Assembly: GCA_963782555.1 (NCBI GenBank)
Contig: CAWAKB010000005.1
Span: forward strand, 744,001 to 808,000
Direction: 5' to 3'
DNA: 64,000 nt
Source of the DNA: Hyphomicrobium_A sp963782555
GTDB lineage: Bacteria; Pseudomonadota; Alphaproteobacteria; Rhizobiales; Hyphomicrobiaceae
The notes beneath the pieces are model-generated. The model searched no databases. It saw only the letters and a program-made list of their open reading frames with translations, and had not been told where the DNA came from. Positions 11,290 to 19,802 of this stretch are shown piece after piece; position 1 is the first letter of the stretch; every line of letters begins with the position of its first letter. A program made the position numbers and the translations under genes.

Positions 11290-11309
11290 ATATAAAGATA
11301 TGTTTATGT
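11290..11309 (-). promoter_or_regulatory. Candidate operator for the ArsR-type regulator of the methionine operon
   Basis: The core ATAAAGATATGTTTAT (11292-11307) is a 16-base palindrome with one mismatched pair and an ATAT centre. It is AT-rich in otherwise GC-rich DNA and sits 28-43 bases before the start of the regulator gene. Spacing and symmetry fit an ArsR dimer site that would control the whole regulator-metF-metH transcript. The binding partner is inferred. Confidence 0.6.
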
Positions 11310-11423
11310 GTCAAGGCAAAGGAACGAAACTCCCCAGTGCTCGTTTTGGCACGGGGGTTAACTCGAAAGTAAGCGTGTTTACCTACCTTCGGGGCTCATC
11401 AAACAGCGAGGGACACTCCCGCG

Positions 11424-12077
11424 ATGCGTGTGGCGATCTATGACCGGGTCGAGCCCTCGATCCCAGCAGAGCTTCCTCTACGGCTGGTCGAAACCTGCTC
11501 GCAGCGGGCCGCGGCGGTCCTGCTTGCAATCGCCGTCCCTGCTGCCGTGGCCGCGGGCTTTGCCTCAGTCATGCTGCTGCTCCAGGCACTGTTCGCCCCC
11601 GCCGCCCGCGCCGTCCTCACCCAACATCCAGCCTTGGGGTTGGAGATCCTCGGCGGGATCGCGTTCTGGCTCTATTTGCTCGGATTGCCCATAAGGCGCC
11701 TCGTCTACCGCATGACGGTCGGGCGCACCGTCGAGATCGACGCGCGCACCGTGACGGTCACGGAAGGCGGCCGCTTGCGCACCTGGACGTGGTCGGTGCC
11801 GCTCGGCTCGTACACCGGAATGGCCCACCACCTGCGCGCTTCCCTGTCGGGCACACGCCACGAGCTGACCCTCGTACATCCGGAGCGGGAGAAATCTGTG
11901 CTCCTGAGCTTGGGCGGGAGCATGCCGCAACAGGAGGTCGACCGCGTGGCCGCATTGCTGGGCCAGAAGGAGATTTCCTCGGGCGAGCTTTATCGTTTTA
12001 AACCGCGGTTACCGCGCCTTGCCCTGCCGACATGGCGCCATGCCAGCCCGCCATCCAGCCTTGTCGCGCGGACATAA
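11424..12077 (+). CDS. Hypothetical membrane protein, 217 residues
   Basis: Two hydrophobic segments near residues 30-60 and 75-90 (AAVLLAIAVPAAVAAGFASV; LGGIAFWLYLLGLPI) are followed by a soluble beta-rich domain (GRTVEIDARTVTVTEGGRL, HELTLVHPEREKSVLLSL). This layout, two spans then a PH-like or DUF-type domain, suggests an inner-membrane protein of unknown function. The start at 11424 follows GCGAGGGACACTCCCGCG. It is divergent from the methionine operon. Confidence 0.65.
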   Translation: MRVAIYDRVEPSIPAELPLRLVETCSQRAAAVLLAIAVPAAVAAGFASVMLLLQALFAPAARAVLTQHPALGLEILGGIAFWLYLLGLPIRRLVYRMTVGRTVEIDARTVTVTEGGRLRTWTWSVPLGSYTGMAHHLRASLSGTRHELTLVHPEREKSVLLSLGGSMPQQEVDRVAALLGQKEISSGELYRFKPRLPRLALPTWRHASPPSSLVART

Positions 12078-12229
12078 ACACATGCCTGTCCAAAAAATCG
12101 TCGTTATCCTCGCCCACCCTTTGACTGCAACACTCTTGGCATGGCTTAGTGAGTTGAAGGGACAACGGTCGGCCTGAGGAGAGTGCCGATCTGTACGACC
12201 CCCAGTCCCCCAGGAGGGAGCCCCACCGG

Positions 12230-12835
12230 ATGATTATGACTGTTTCGATGCGAACCCCCCCGCGTACTGCGTTCAGGGCCCTGATCCGCGTCGCTGCGCT
12301 GGCAGGCCTCGCCCTATTTGCGACGGGCGCCGCGCAAGCCGGCGAAAGCCCGGCCGCCTACATGAAGCGGGTCGGCAACGAGCTGCTCGCCGCCTCGCGC
12401 TCGGGCTCCGCCTCCCAGTTCGCCATGGTGCTCAACTCCAACGCCGACGTCGCCTCGATCGGCCTCTCCGCGCTGGGCGGATATGCCCGCAGCCTGCCGC
12501 GCAACGACCGCCCGGTCTACTACTCCGGCATGATCAACTTCATCGCCCGCTACGCCGCCAAGGAGGCGCCCAAGTATCCGGTCGCGCGCTTCATCGTGAC
12601 GGCGCAGTCCAAGGAGGACGTGCGCGGCACCTACGTCGACAGCCACATCACGCTGGCGAGCGGCGACTCTTACGACGTGCGCTGGCTCGTGGTGCGCCGG
12701 GAGAACACCTACAAGGTGCGCGACGCGCAGGTCATCGGCTTCTGGATGACCTCGTTCCTCGACAACCTGTTCCAGAACTACATCAGCGAGAACGGCGGCA
12801 ACCCGCGGGCCCTCGTCGTCGCTCTCAACCGCTGA
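12230..12835 (+). CDS. MlaC/Ttg2D family exported protein
   Basis: A 201-residue protein resembling MlaC, the periplasmic phospholipid carrier of the Mla pathway. A signal segment (IRVAALAGLALFATGAAQAG) precedes the domain. Family-like features are YMKRVGNELLAASR near the mature start, FINFIARYAAKEAP-like helices, a beta section (YVDSHITLASGDSYDVRWLVVRR) and the conserved end KVRDAQVIGFWMTSFL. The start follows GGAGGGAGCCCCACCGG. No other mla genes are in the window, so a stand-alone paralogue is likely. A hairpin terminator follows. Confidence 0.78.
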   Translation: MIMTVSMRTPPRTAFRALIRVAALAGLALFATGAAQAGESPAAYMKRVGNELLAASRSGSASQFAMVLNSNADVASIGLSALGGYARSLPRNDRPVYYSGMINFIARYAAKEAPKYPVARFIVTAQSKEDVRGTYVDSHITLASGDSYDVRWLVVRRENTYKVRDAQVIGFWMTSFLDNLFQNYISENGGNPRALVVALNR

Positions 12836-12867
12836 CGATTACCTCGCGCAATCGCGCAACAAGGATC

Positions 12868-12908
12868 AAACGGTGCCGCTCTCTCCGGGCCCGGCACCGT
12901 TTGCTTTT
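12868..12908. terminator. Bidirectional hairpin terminator
   Basis: An 11-base inverted repeat (AAACGGTGCCG at 12868-12878 and CGGCACCGTTT at 12892-12902) with a 13-base loop, followed by GCTTTT on the plus strand. It lies between two convergent genes and is flanked by T runs in both directions. Confidence 0.78.
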
Positions 12909-13462
12909 CAGGGCGAGAGACAGAGAAGGCCCGCCGTCGGGCTCGACGGGTAGACCGTCGAGAACCCGAGGATGGCGATCGCCAGGCCGATGACACCCCG
13001 CGCCAAAGCCCTGGCCTCGACGCGTGCGAGCGTGGTGACGCCGAACGCAGTCAAGGTGACGGCGGGCAGCGTCCCCAGTCCGAAGCCCGCCATCAAGGTG
13101 GCGCCGCCCGCGGCCGAGCCGGTCAGCGTTGCGGTGAACAAGGCAGCATAGACCATCGGACACGGGATCGTGCCCCAGCCCAGGCCGGCGGCGAAAGGCC
13201 CAGCGATAGGAAAGCGCCGGAAGCGGCTGAGTACGCCCGAGACGCGCGCCGACAGCGCCGCCACGTAGCGATCGAGCAGCGACAGCGACGGCAGCAGCCC
13301 TGCCACCGACAGCCCGATCCACATGAGCGTGACGGCGCCCGCCCACTGTAGCAGGCGGTAGGCGGCGGCGTGGTCGAAGGCTCCATAGAGGCTGGCACCC
13401 GCCGCCCCGAGGATCCCGCCGGCAATCACATACGCCGCGATGCGCCCGGCTTGCGCGCTCAT
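12908..13462 (-). CDS. TauE/SafE-like membrane protein, main part (split gene)
   Basis: A 184-residue polytopic membrane protein of the sulfite exporter TauE/SafE (UreH/DsbD-like) group. It has about five hydrophobic segments and the family block GLGWGTIPCPMVYAAL with GFGLGTLPAVTLTAFGV. It starts at an ATG that overlaps the stop of a 48-residue frame (TGATG at 13464-13460) encoding the expected first helix of the same family. The gene is therefore one protein cut by a frame change, or two coupled polypeptides. A role in copper or oxidase assembly or in sulfur-anion export is possible, not shown. Confidence 0.72.
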   Translation of the reverse strand: MSAQAGRIAAYVIAGGILGAAGASLYGAFDHAAAYRLLQWAGAVTLMWIGLSVAGLLPSLSLLDRYVAALSARVSGVLSRFRRFPIAGPFAAGLGWGTIPCPMVYAALFTATLTGSAAGGATLMAGFGLGTLPAVTLTAFGVTTLARVEARALARGVIGLAIAILGFSTVYPSSPTAGLLCLSP

Positions 13463-13608
13463 CAGCACGCGGGCGCGGTCCCGGGACTCTTGGGGTCGAA
13501 GAGGAAGACCACGCCGGAGGCAATGCCCCCGCACATGGCGGCACAATGCAGCGCGCTGGCGAGCCCCATCAGCACCCCACCCGTCAAGCTGAACTCGTTG
13601 ATGTGCAT
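13462..13608 (-). CDS. TauE/SafE-like membrane protein, N-terminal fragment
   Basis: Forty-eight residues starting MHINEFSLTGGVLMGLASAL and continuing HCAAMCGGIASGVVFLF. The HC-x3-C-G-G pattern is the usual start of this exporter group, with two cysteines that may bind metal. The frame stops at a TGA whose last base is the A of the ATG of the next frame. Joining the two frames needs a one-base shift near 13462-13475. It may be a true frameshift mutation, a sequencing error, or coupled translation of a two-part protein. An FNR/FixK-like box lies about 75 bases upstream. Confidence 0.6.
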   Translation of the reverse strand: MHINEFSLTGGVLMGLASALHCAAMCGGIASGVVFLFDPKSPGTAPAC

Positions 13609-13911
13609 GGTGCTTCGCGCGCGTCCGTCGATAGTCGTCCCAGCGCTTTATCGCTTAGCATGCCAAAGCTTCTGCGTGTTGACCTGGATCAGGCCGAGCG
13701 GTCATCGCCGCGGGTGGCTGCCGGGCGCTTGGAATGGAGCGGGGCCTCGCCTTTCCCTGCAATCCACAGGTGGACCCGGTGAATAGCGGGCAAAACGACT
13801 CACCCGCAGATTGCTGCGAATCACCGGCGCGCCGAGCGTGAACTCTATTCAACGTGTGAGTTGGGGGGGTGCAGTATTTCGCCGGTCTCGCGTCACATCC
13901 GTGGGGTAGAG
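13609..13911. other. Divergent intergenic region
   Basis: About 303 bases between the split exporter (-) and the autotransporter (+). Apart from the FNR/FixK-like box at 13679-13692 I see no gene. Open frames here have no convincing ribosome binding site or protein character. The end near the autotransporter contains a G7 run (13863-13869). Confidence 0.5.
13679..13692. promoter_or_regulatory. FNR/FixK-like box
   Basis: TTGACCTGGATCAG matches the anaerobic activator consensus TTGAY-N4-ATCAA at nine of ten defined positions; only the last base differs. It is centred about 77 bases before the start of the split TauE/SafE-like gene, the right range for activation from a promoter near 13645. The binding protein is inferred. 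Confidence 0.5.
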
Positions 13912-16624
13912 ATGTCGCTTCGGGATTTGGACTGCATGAGCGCGCTACGCGGCCCCGCGGGCGTGGCATTCTGTAATTACTCCGGCGATGCGGGCGGCGG
14001 CTCACACACGTTCGCGCAGGGCGACCGATGGCGCTCCCTGATGCTCGGGACGGCGGCGGCGGGTGCGCTCTTCCTTGGCTACGGACGGCGCGCGTACGCA
14101 CAGACCGTGCCACCGGCCGTGCCGTGCAACACCATAACGAATGGTGGAACTACGGTTACCTGCACCGGCGACGTCTCGACGGGCGTTGCGCTCACCGTCG
14201 GGGGCCGCGGCACCTACACGACTCTAAATGTCAACACCCTGACGACCAACATCACGCCCGTCGACGGCATCGACGGCATCCTGTTCTCCTCCACATCCGG
14301 AAATGCCGTCACGATCAACTCAGACACCGGAGCGTTCGGCATCTCGGCCACGAATGCATAAGGCATCAACGCCTACAGCCAGGGCGGGCAGGTCACCGTC
14401 GACAGCAACGGAGATATCGGCTCAAACGGTGGCGGCGGCATCGTCGTGATCCGCGTCGGCGGCACAACACCCGTCTCCGTGACGAGCGTCGGCGACATCA
14501 CGGCCACTTACGCGGGCATCAGCGCCTTCTCAACCCAGAGCGACGGCGACCTGACGGTGCAAAGCACCGGCGATATCATGGCGACCACCGGCATCAATGC
14601 CGTCCTGAGCACCAATAGCAACGGCGACGTCTCTGTGACGAGCAGCGGCACTCTGGACGCAAGCGACTTCTGTATTCGCGCCCGCGCGCAAAATGACGGC
14701 GTGACGGTCAACAACACCGGGGACATCACGGCAGGCAACTATGGCATCTACGCAAGCAGCTTAGGTACCGGTACCGTTGCGGTGACCAACAATGGCAATG
14801 TGGAAGCCGCACAAACCGCAATTTATGCCAAGTCGACCAGCGGCATCGTCACTATCCAGACCACCGGCGACATAACATCAACGGGGGGGCACCGCCATCT
14901 CCGCCGACGCCGGCGGCACGAGCATCGATATTACGTTGAACGGTGGCATGATCTCCGGCCTTGTCGGCGTCAATGTGGTCGGCGGCGCCCTCAATTCGAT
15001 TACCAATGACGGGGAGCTTTCGGGGACCAACAACGCCATAGTCGGCGGCGCCGGCAACGAGACGGTTACCAACACCAAAACGATCACCGGCAACGTGAAC
15101 CTGGGCGGGGGCACCAACGCCTTCAACAACAACGCCACGTTCAACCCGGGCGGGACGGTCAACCTCGGGACCGGGAACACGCTGACCAACGCCGGGTTCC
15201 TGTCGCCCGGCCAAGTTGGCACCGTGCAGACGACGGCGCTGACCGGCAATCTGGTGCAGACGGGAGCGGGCGCGTTCATCGTCGACATTGACGAGGCCGG
15301 CGCCGGCGCTGACCGCATCAATGTTTCGGGCACGGCAAACTTCGCCGGCCTTGTCGCCGTCAACGTCATCAATCTGACCAGCGCGTCCGGATCCGTGGTC
15401 ATCGCCAGCGCCGCGGCGCTCGTCAGCACGGCGACGATATTCACCAACTCGGGGATCGAGTTCGCGCTGTCGGTCAAAAATAATCAGCTCATTCTGTCGT
15501 GGGGCGGCGGCAGCAGCATCCTCGGTCGCCTGGCCAACGCCAACGCCAATCAGCGCGCGATCGCCATCTATCTCGATACGCTGAACGCGGCCGGTCCTTC
15601 GACGGCGCTCCAGGCCTTGATTGATGCGCTCACCGCGCTCAACGAGCCCGAGCTGCTCGCGGCCCTCAATCAACTTATGCCTGAGCTCTATTCAGACGCG
15701 CAGATCTCGGCGCTGTATGCGAGCCTTGGGTTCTCCAACAGTCTGCTGAGCTGCAAGGTCAACGGCACCGATACCGCCTCCATCGTGCGCGAGGGCCAGT
15801 GCCTGTGGGCCGGCGCCTCCGCGCAATTTCTCGACCAGGGCACGACCTTCAGTCAGCTCGGATTCACCGAGACCACCGGGCTGTTTGCGGCCGGCGCGCA
15901 AGTGGCGCTCGCTCCCAATTGGCGGTTCGGCTTTGGCGCGAGCTATCAGAAGAGCACGCTCGACACCGCGACCAACGCCACAAGCGACGGGCAGACGGCG
16001 CAAGGCGGCGTTGCCCTCAAGTACAACCCCGGGCCATTCCTGCTCGCAGGCGTGTTCAGCGGGGGTCGCGGCTGGTACGACACCACGCGTCCCATGGCCT
16101 TCGGCGGGTTCGCCGGAACCGCCCAGAGCGGCTCCACGATCGACATCCTCAACGGCGGCGTGCGCGCGGCCTACGTGTTCGGCGCGCCGCAGCTCTACTT
16201 CAAGCCGATGGTGGATGCCGCCGCGACGCGGCTCGACCTGGGTGGCTTCTCCGAGTCCGGCGGCGGTGCCGCCAACCTCAGCGTGCTCGGGAGCAAGCAA
16301 ACCGTCTACACGATAGCGCCGTCACTCGAGATCGGCACCGAGTGGTGGATGCCCAACGGTACGCTGATCCGCCCGTTCCTGCGCGGCGGCGCCACCTGGT
16401 ATGAGAACGGCAACCTCGCCTTGAGCGCCGCCTTCCTCGGTACGCCTGCCGGGCTCACGCCCTTCACGATCCACACCAACATGGACGACGTCATGGGCAC
16501 CGTCGGCGCCGGCCTCGACGTGATCACCGACACCGACACCGTGTTGCATCTCACCTGCGACGGCCAGCTCGGCAGCGACACGCAGATCCATGCGGTCGGC
16601 CTGAAAGGGAGCGCCAGGTTCTAG
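13912..16624 (+). pseudogene. Autotransporter, broken by a stop codon and a frameshift
   Basis: Read through its two lesions, this encodes a type V autotransporter of roughly 900 residues. A long N-terminus with signal segment (SLMLGTAAAGALFLGYGRRA) leads into a passenger of repeated NGDI/TGDI units (VGDITATYAGISAF, TGDIMATTGINAV, TGDITAGNYGIYA), then a C-terminal beta-barrel ending in GSARF, the usual terminal Phe for outer-membrane assembly. Lesion one is an in-frame TAA at 14359-14361 in SATNA-stop-GINAYSQGG. Lesion two is a seven-G tract at 14883-14889 with one base too many, after which the frame resumes as TAISADAGGTSIDI. As written, no full-length protein is made. The G tract could allow phase variation, but the TAA would still block expression. 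Confidence 0.75.
14936..16624 (+). CDS. Autotransporter 3' fragment: passenger end and beta-barrel
   Basis: The longest intact piece of the broken autotransporter, 562 residues from an internal ATG. Residues 1-180 are passenger repeats of Asn/Thr/Gly-rich beta-helix type (NLGGGTNAFNNNATFNPGG). A linker with helix TALQALIDALTALNEPELL is followed by the autotransporter barrel from about residue 280 (GQCLWAGASAQFLDQG, FGFGASYQKSTLDTA), ending GLKGSARF. It has no signal peptide of its own, so this fragment alone would not be exported. It is best read as part of the disrupted gene at 13912-16624. Confidence 0.6.
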   Translation: MNGGMISGLVGVNVVGGALNSITNDGELSGTNNAIVGGAGNETVTNTKTITGNVNLGGGTNAFNNNATFNPGGTVNLGTGNTLTNAGFLSPGQVGTVQTTALTGNLVQTGAGAFIVDIDEAGAGADRINVSGTANFAGLVAVNVINLTSASGSVVIASAAALVSTATIFTNSGIEFALSVKNNQLILSWGGGSSILGRLANANANQRAIAIYLDTLNAAGPSTALQALIDALTALNEPELLAALNQLMPELYSDAQISALYASLGFSNSLLSCKVNGTDTASIVREGQCLWAGASAQFLDQGTTFSQLGFTETTGLFAAGAQVALAPNWRFGFGASYQKSTLDTATNATSDGQTAQGGVALKYNPGPFLLAGVFSGGRGWYDTTRPMAFGGFAGTAQSGSTIDILNGGVRAAYVFGAPQLYFKPMVDAAATRLDLGGFSESGGGAANLSVLGSKQTVYTIAPSLEIGTEWWMPNGTLIRPFLRGGATWYENGNLALSAAFLGTPAGLTPFTIHTNMDDVMGTVGAGLDVITDTDTVLHLTCDGQLGSDTQIHAVGLKGSARF

Positions 16625-16632
16625 GCGGGGCC

Positions 16633-17187
16633 TCAGAGCTTCTTGAACGCCTCGTCGAAGCCTTTGAGCGGCACCGGCACGGTGATCTTCTGCTTCTTCA
16701 AGTCCTCGAAGACGACGTTGAGCTTTTGCCCCGTCTTCATGGCAGCGAGCTGCTCGGGCTTGACCGACATGCCCGCATAGCAGCCCTTGGTATCGCAGGT
16801 CTGAATCTGCAGCGCCTCGGGTTTTGCCGCATCGACGGCGACCGTCACGCCCGCCGGGATGAAGAGACCGTGAGGAAGCTGCAGCAGCAGCGCCCCGTCT
16901 GGACTGCCGCTCGGCTTGCTGATGGCGGCGGAGAGCAAGAGCTGACGCGTCTTGGCGAGCACGATCGTCTGGAGCGCCTTGCAGACGAGGCCCTGGCCCG
17001 CATTGTCACAGCGCACGGTCCAGCCCGGCGGCTGTTTCGCAGCGTTCGTCTTCGGCGCCTCTTTTGCGGCGGGGGCCGGCGCCTTCTTCTCCTGCGCCTG
17101 CAGGCCGCCGACGGGCACCAGCACCAAAAGCGCGGCGGCCACAATCCGCCCCATACGAGATGCCCGCCCGGTCGCGTTGACTGTCAT
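16633..17187 (-). CDS. Invasion-associated locus B (IalB) family protein
   Basis: A 184-residue exported protein of the IalB family, common in Rhizobiales and known from Bartonella. The signal segment is IVAAALLVLVPVGGLQAQE, followed by a Pro/Ala/Lys linker. The domain has GWTVRCDNAGQGLVCKALQ, LPHGLFIPAGVTV and IQTCDTKGCYAGMSV, so four cysteines that can form two disulfides in the periplasm. The start follows GAGGAGGGGCAGC. It converges with the autotransporter. The molecular function of the family is not established. Confidence 0.85.
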   Translation of the reverse strand: MTVNATGRASRMGRIVAAALLVLVPVGGLQAQEKKAPAPAAKEAPKTNAAKQPPGWTVRCDNAGQGLVCKALQTIVLAKTRQLLLSAAISKPSGSPDGALLLQLPHGLFIPAGVTVAVDAAKPEALQIQTCDTKGCYAGMSVKPEQLAAMKTGQKLNVVFEDLKKQKITVPVPLKGFDEAFKKL

Positions 17188-17272
17188 GCTGCCCCTCCTC
17201 TGTCCCCCTCACTGCAGGGAGCATAAACGCTATTCAGTGGCAAGGGGAGACGGCGATTTCGCGTCGCAGCCC

Positions 17273-17935
17273 TTACTGCGCCCCGGTGCTGTCGGCGGCG
17301 CGCCAATCGCTCGAGTAGAGCGGAAGCGTGCCCTCGTTGAACGCACGCGCATCGTAGCCGAGGAGTGTCCGCTCGAAGGACACCGCCGGCTTGGCGCTGC
17401 TCTCGGCAATGTCGAACGTCAGCCTGAAGCGATAGGGCCCGGGCTGGCGGATGAGCTCGTTGGGCATCTCCGCCTCCCCGCGCGTATAGAACAGCACCGA
17501 TTCGGTGCGGCTGGTGCGGCCGAGCAGCGAGATAGGCGCGAACGGCTCGTATGCACCGGCGCGCGTCCTTGCCATGGTCCAGCGGCCGAAGTCCGCCGCA
17601 TAGAAACGCTTAGTCTGATTGGTGCGCGGGTCGGTGACGGCGAGCTCCATGGAGACGATGGTGGCAGAGCGCGCGCCCTCATTGGTGAGCGTGACCGGCA
17701 CGGCGATCATCTCGAAGTTGGAGTTCTGATAGGGCGCGGCGAACTGGATGACGGGGGGCACGAACGCGCGCACGTCGGCCGCCTTGAGCGAAGTCTCCCA
17801 CAGGCTGTAGCCGGAGAAGATGAGCGCGATCGCCGAGACGAACACGGCGAGCTTGCCGCCATCGCTCCCCGAGGCCGCCTGCGTAGCAATCTCGGCATTA
17901 TCGCCGACGGCCTTCCTTCCCCCGAGCCAACCCAT
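17273..17935 (-). CDS. Hypothetical protein with one N-terminal membrane segment
   Basis: A 220-residue protein with a short cytosolic start, one hydrophobic segment near residue 30-45 (LAVFVSAIALIFSGYSLW) and a beta-rich remainder (MIAVPVTLTNEGARSATIVSM, YRFRLTFDIAE) that looks like an immunoglobulin-type periplasmic domain. I do not recognise the family. The ATG at 17935 follows GAGGGGACAGTGCC. It lies 87 bases after ettA on the same strand. Confidence 0.62.
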   Translation of the reverse strand: MGWLGGRKAVGDNAEIATQAASGSDGGKLAVFVSAIALIFSGYSLWETSLKAADVRAFVPPVIQFAAPYQNSNFEMIAVPVTLTNEGARSATIVSMELAVTDPRTNQTKRFYAADFGRWTMARTRAGAYEPFAPISLLGRTSRTESVLFYTRGEAEMPNELIRQPGPYRFRLTFDIAESSAKPAVSFERTLLGYDARAFNEGTLPLYSSDWRAADSTGAQ

Positions 17936-18022
17936 GGCACTGTCCCCTCGTTACGAAATACTCCCCGTGGGGGGATGTGCCGGGCAATTGGGGCTCGGGC
18001 GTGGCGTGGGGCCTCTGCCCCG

Positions 18023-19684
18023 TTACGCCCGCTCAAACCGCTTGAACTTGATGCGATGCGGCTCGACGGCGGCATCGCCGAGGCGGCGCTTCTTGTCCTC
18101 CTCGTAGTCGGCGAAGTTGCCCTCGAACCACTCCACATGGCTGTCGCCCTCGAAGGCGAGAATGTGGGTCGCCATGCGATCGAGAAAGAAGCGATCGTGG
18201 CTGATGACGACGGCGCAGCCGGCGAAATCCTCCAGTGCCGCCTCAAGCGCGCCCAGCGTCTCGGTATCGAGGTCGTTGGTCGGCTCGTCGAGCAGCAACA
18301 GGTTGCCGCCTTCCTTGAGGAGCTTGGCCAGGTGCACGCGGTTCCTCTCGCCGCCCGAGAGCAGGCCAACCTTCTTCTGCTGGTCGGCGCCCTTGAAGTT
18401 GAACCAGCCGCAATAGGCGCGGCTCGGCACCTCCTTCTTGCCGCCGAGCAGCATCTGGTCGAGGCCGCCGGAGATCTCCTCCCACACCGTCTTCTTGTCG
18501 TCGAGATGGGCGCGGGACTGGTCGACGTAGGAAACCTTCACCGTGTCGCCGAGCCGGATCGCGCCGGCGTCGGGCTTCTCCTGGCCGACGATCATCTTGA
18601 ACAGCGTCGTCTTGCCGGCGCCGTTGGGGCCGATGACGCCGACGATGCCGCCGGGTGGCAGCTTGAAGGAGAGTTCATCGATCAGGAGCCGGTCGCCGAA
18701 GGCCTTCGATAGGCCCTCCACGTCGACGACAAGGTCGCCGAGGCGCGGGCCCGCAGCAATCTGCAGCGAGGCTTTGCCGACGTCCTCGCGTGCAGCTTCG
18801 GCGGCGAGCTTGTCGTAGGCCTGGTAGCGGGCCTTGGACTTGGCCTGGCGCGCCTTGGGCGACGACCGGATCCATTCCAGCTCGCGCTTCAAGGTGCGCT
18901 GGCGGGATTCCTCCTGGCCCTTCTCGACCTCGAGGCGCTTGGCCTTCTGCTCCAGCCAGCTGGAATAGTTGCCCTTATAGGGGACGCCTTCACCGCGATC
19001 GAGTTCGAGCGTCCACTCGGTGATGTTGTCGAGGAAGTAGCGGTCATGCGTGACGAGGATCACGCAGCCTGCGTACTCCTTGAGGTAGCGTTCGAGCCAG
19101 GCGACGCTCTCGGCGTCGAGGTGGTTGGTCGGCTCGTCGAGCAGAAGGATTTCCGGCTTGGACAGCAGCAATTTGGTCAGCGCCACGCGCCGCTTCTCGC
19201 CGCCCGACAGCTTCGCCACTTCGGCGTCTCCCGGCGGGCAGCGCAACGCATCGAGCGCCTGCTCGACCTGGGTGTCGAGGTCCCACAGGTCCTGCGCGTC
19301 GATCACGTCCTGCAATTTCGCCATGTCCTCCGCCGTCTCATCGGAGTAGTTGGCGGCAAGCTCGTTATAGCGATCGACGAGCTCCTTCTTCTCCGCCACG
19401 CCCTCCATGGCGTTGCCGAGCACGTCCTTGTCCGGGTCGAGCTGCGGCTCCTGCGGCAGGTACCCGACTTTGACCCCGTCGGCGGCCCAGGCCTCGCCGA
19501 TGAAGTCGTCGATCTGCCCGGCCATGATCTTCAAAAGCGTCGACTTGCCGGCGCCGTTGAGACCCACGACGCCGATCTTGGCGCCGGGGAAGAACGACAG
19601 CGAGATGTCCTTCAGGACCTGCTTGCCCCCCGGATAGGTCTTGGAGAGCTTCGACATGTGATAGACGTACTGCGGGTTCGCCAC
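18023..19684 (-). CDS. ettA: Energy-dependent translational throttle protein EttA
   Basis: An ABC-F ATPase that binds the ribosomal E site and gates entry into elongation according to ATP/ADP level. The 553 residues match the usual 555. Two ABC domains are visible: Walker A GLNGAGKSTLL and GPNGAGKTTLF, signatures LSGGEKRRVAL and LSGGERNRVHL, and Walker B LLLDEPTNHLD and LLLDEPTNDLD. Between them is the linker with ELEWIRSSPKARQAKSKAR, and the EttA arm lies in domain one. It starts at a GTG (19684) with GAGGAGG upstream. The soluble ABC-F pattern excludes a transporter. Confidence 0.95.
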   Translation of the reverse strand: MANPQYVYHMSKLSKTYPGGKQVLKDISLSFFPGAKIGVVGLNGAGKSTLLKIMAGQIDDFIGEAWAADGVKVGYLPQEPQLDPDKDVLGNAMEGVAEKKELVDRYNELAANYSDETAEDMAKLQDVIDAQDLWDLDTQVEQALDALRCPPGDAEVAKLSGGEKRRVALTKLLLSKPEILLLDEPTNHLDAESVAWLERYLKEYAGCVILVTHDRYFLDNITEWTLELDRGEGVPYKGNYSSWLEQKAKRLEVEKGQEESRQRTLKRELEWIRSSPKARQAKSKARYQAYDKLAAEAAREDVGKASLQIAAGPRLGDLVVDVEGLSKAFGDRLLIDELSFKLPPGGIVGVIGPNGAGKTTLFKMIVGQEKPDAGAIRLGDTVKVSYVDQSRAHLDDKKTVWEEISGGLDQMLLGGKKEVPSRAYCGWFNFKGADQQKKVGLLSGGERNRVHLAKLLKEGGNLLLLDEPTNDLDTETLGALEAALEDFAGCAVVISHDRFFLDRMATHILAFEGDSHVEWFEGNFADYEEDKKRRLGDAAVEPHRIKFKRFERA

Positions 19685-19802
19685 GGAGGCGGCCTCCTCG
19701 ATGAATGGGATGTGCTGCTTGAGCTTGGCGGCCTTCTAGCGGATTGCGAGGCCAGCTTCAATGCGCGGCAAAGGTCGGGGCACACTGCACAAATAGGGTG
19801 CA

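Noticed and set aside
11265..11423. A SAM or SAH riboswitch before the methionine operon
   Set aside because: The leader between the palindrome and the start is too short, and no paired elements of a known riboswitch are visible.
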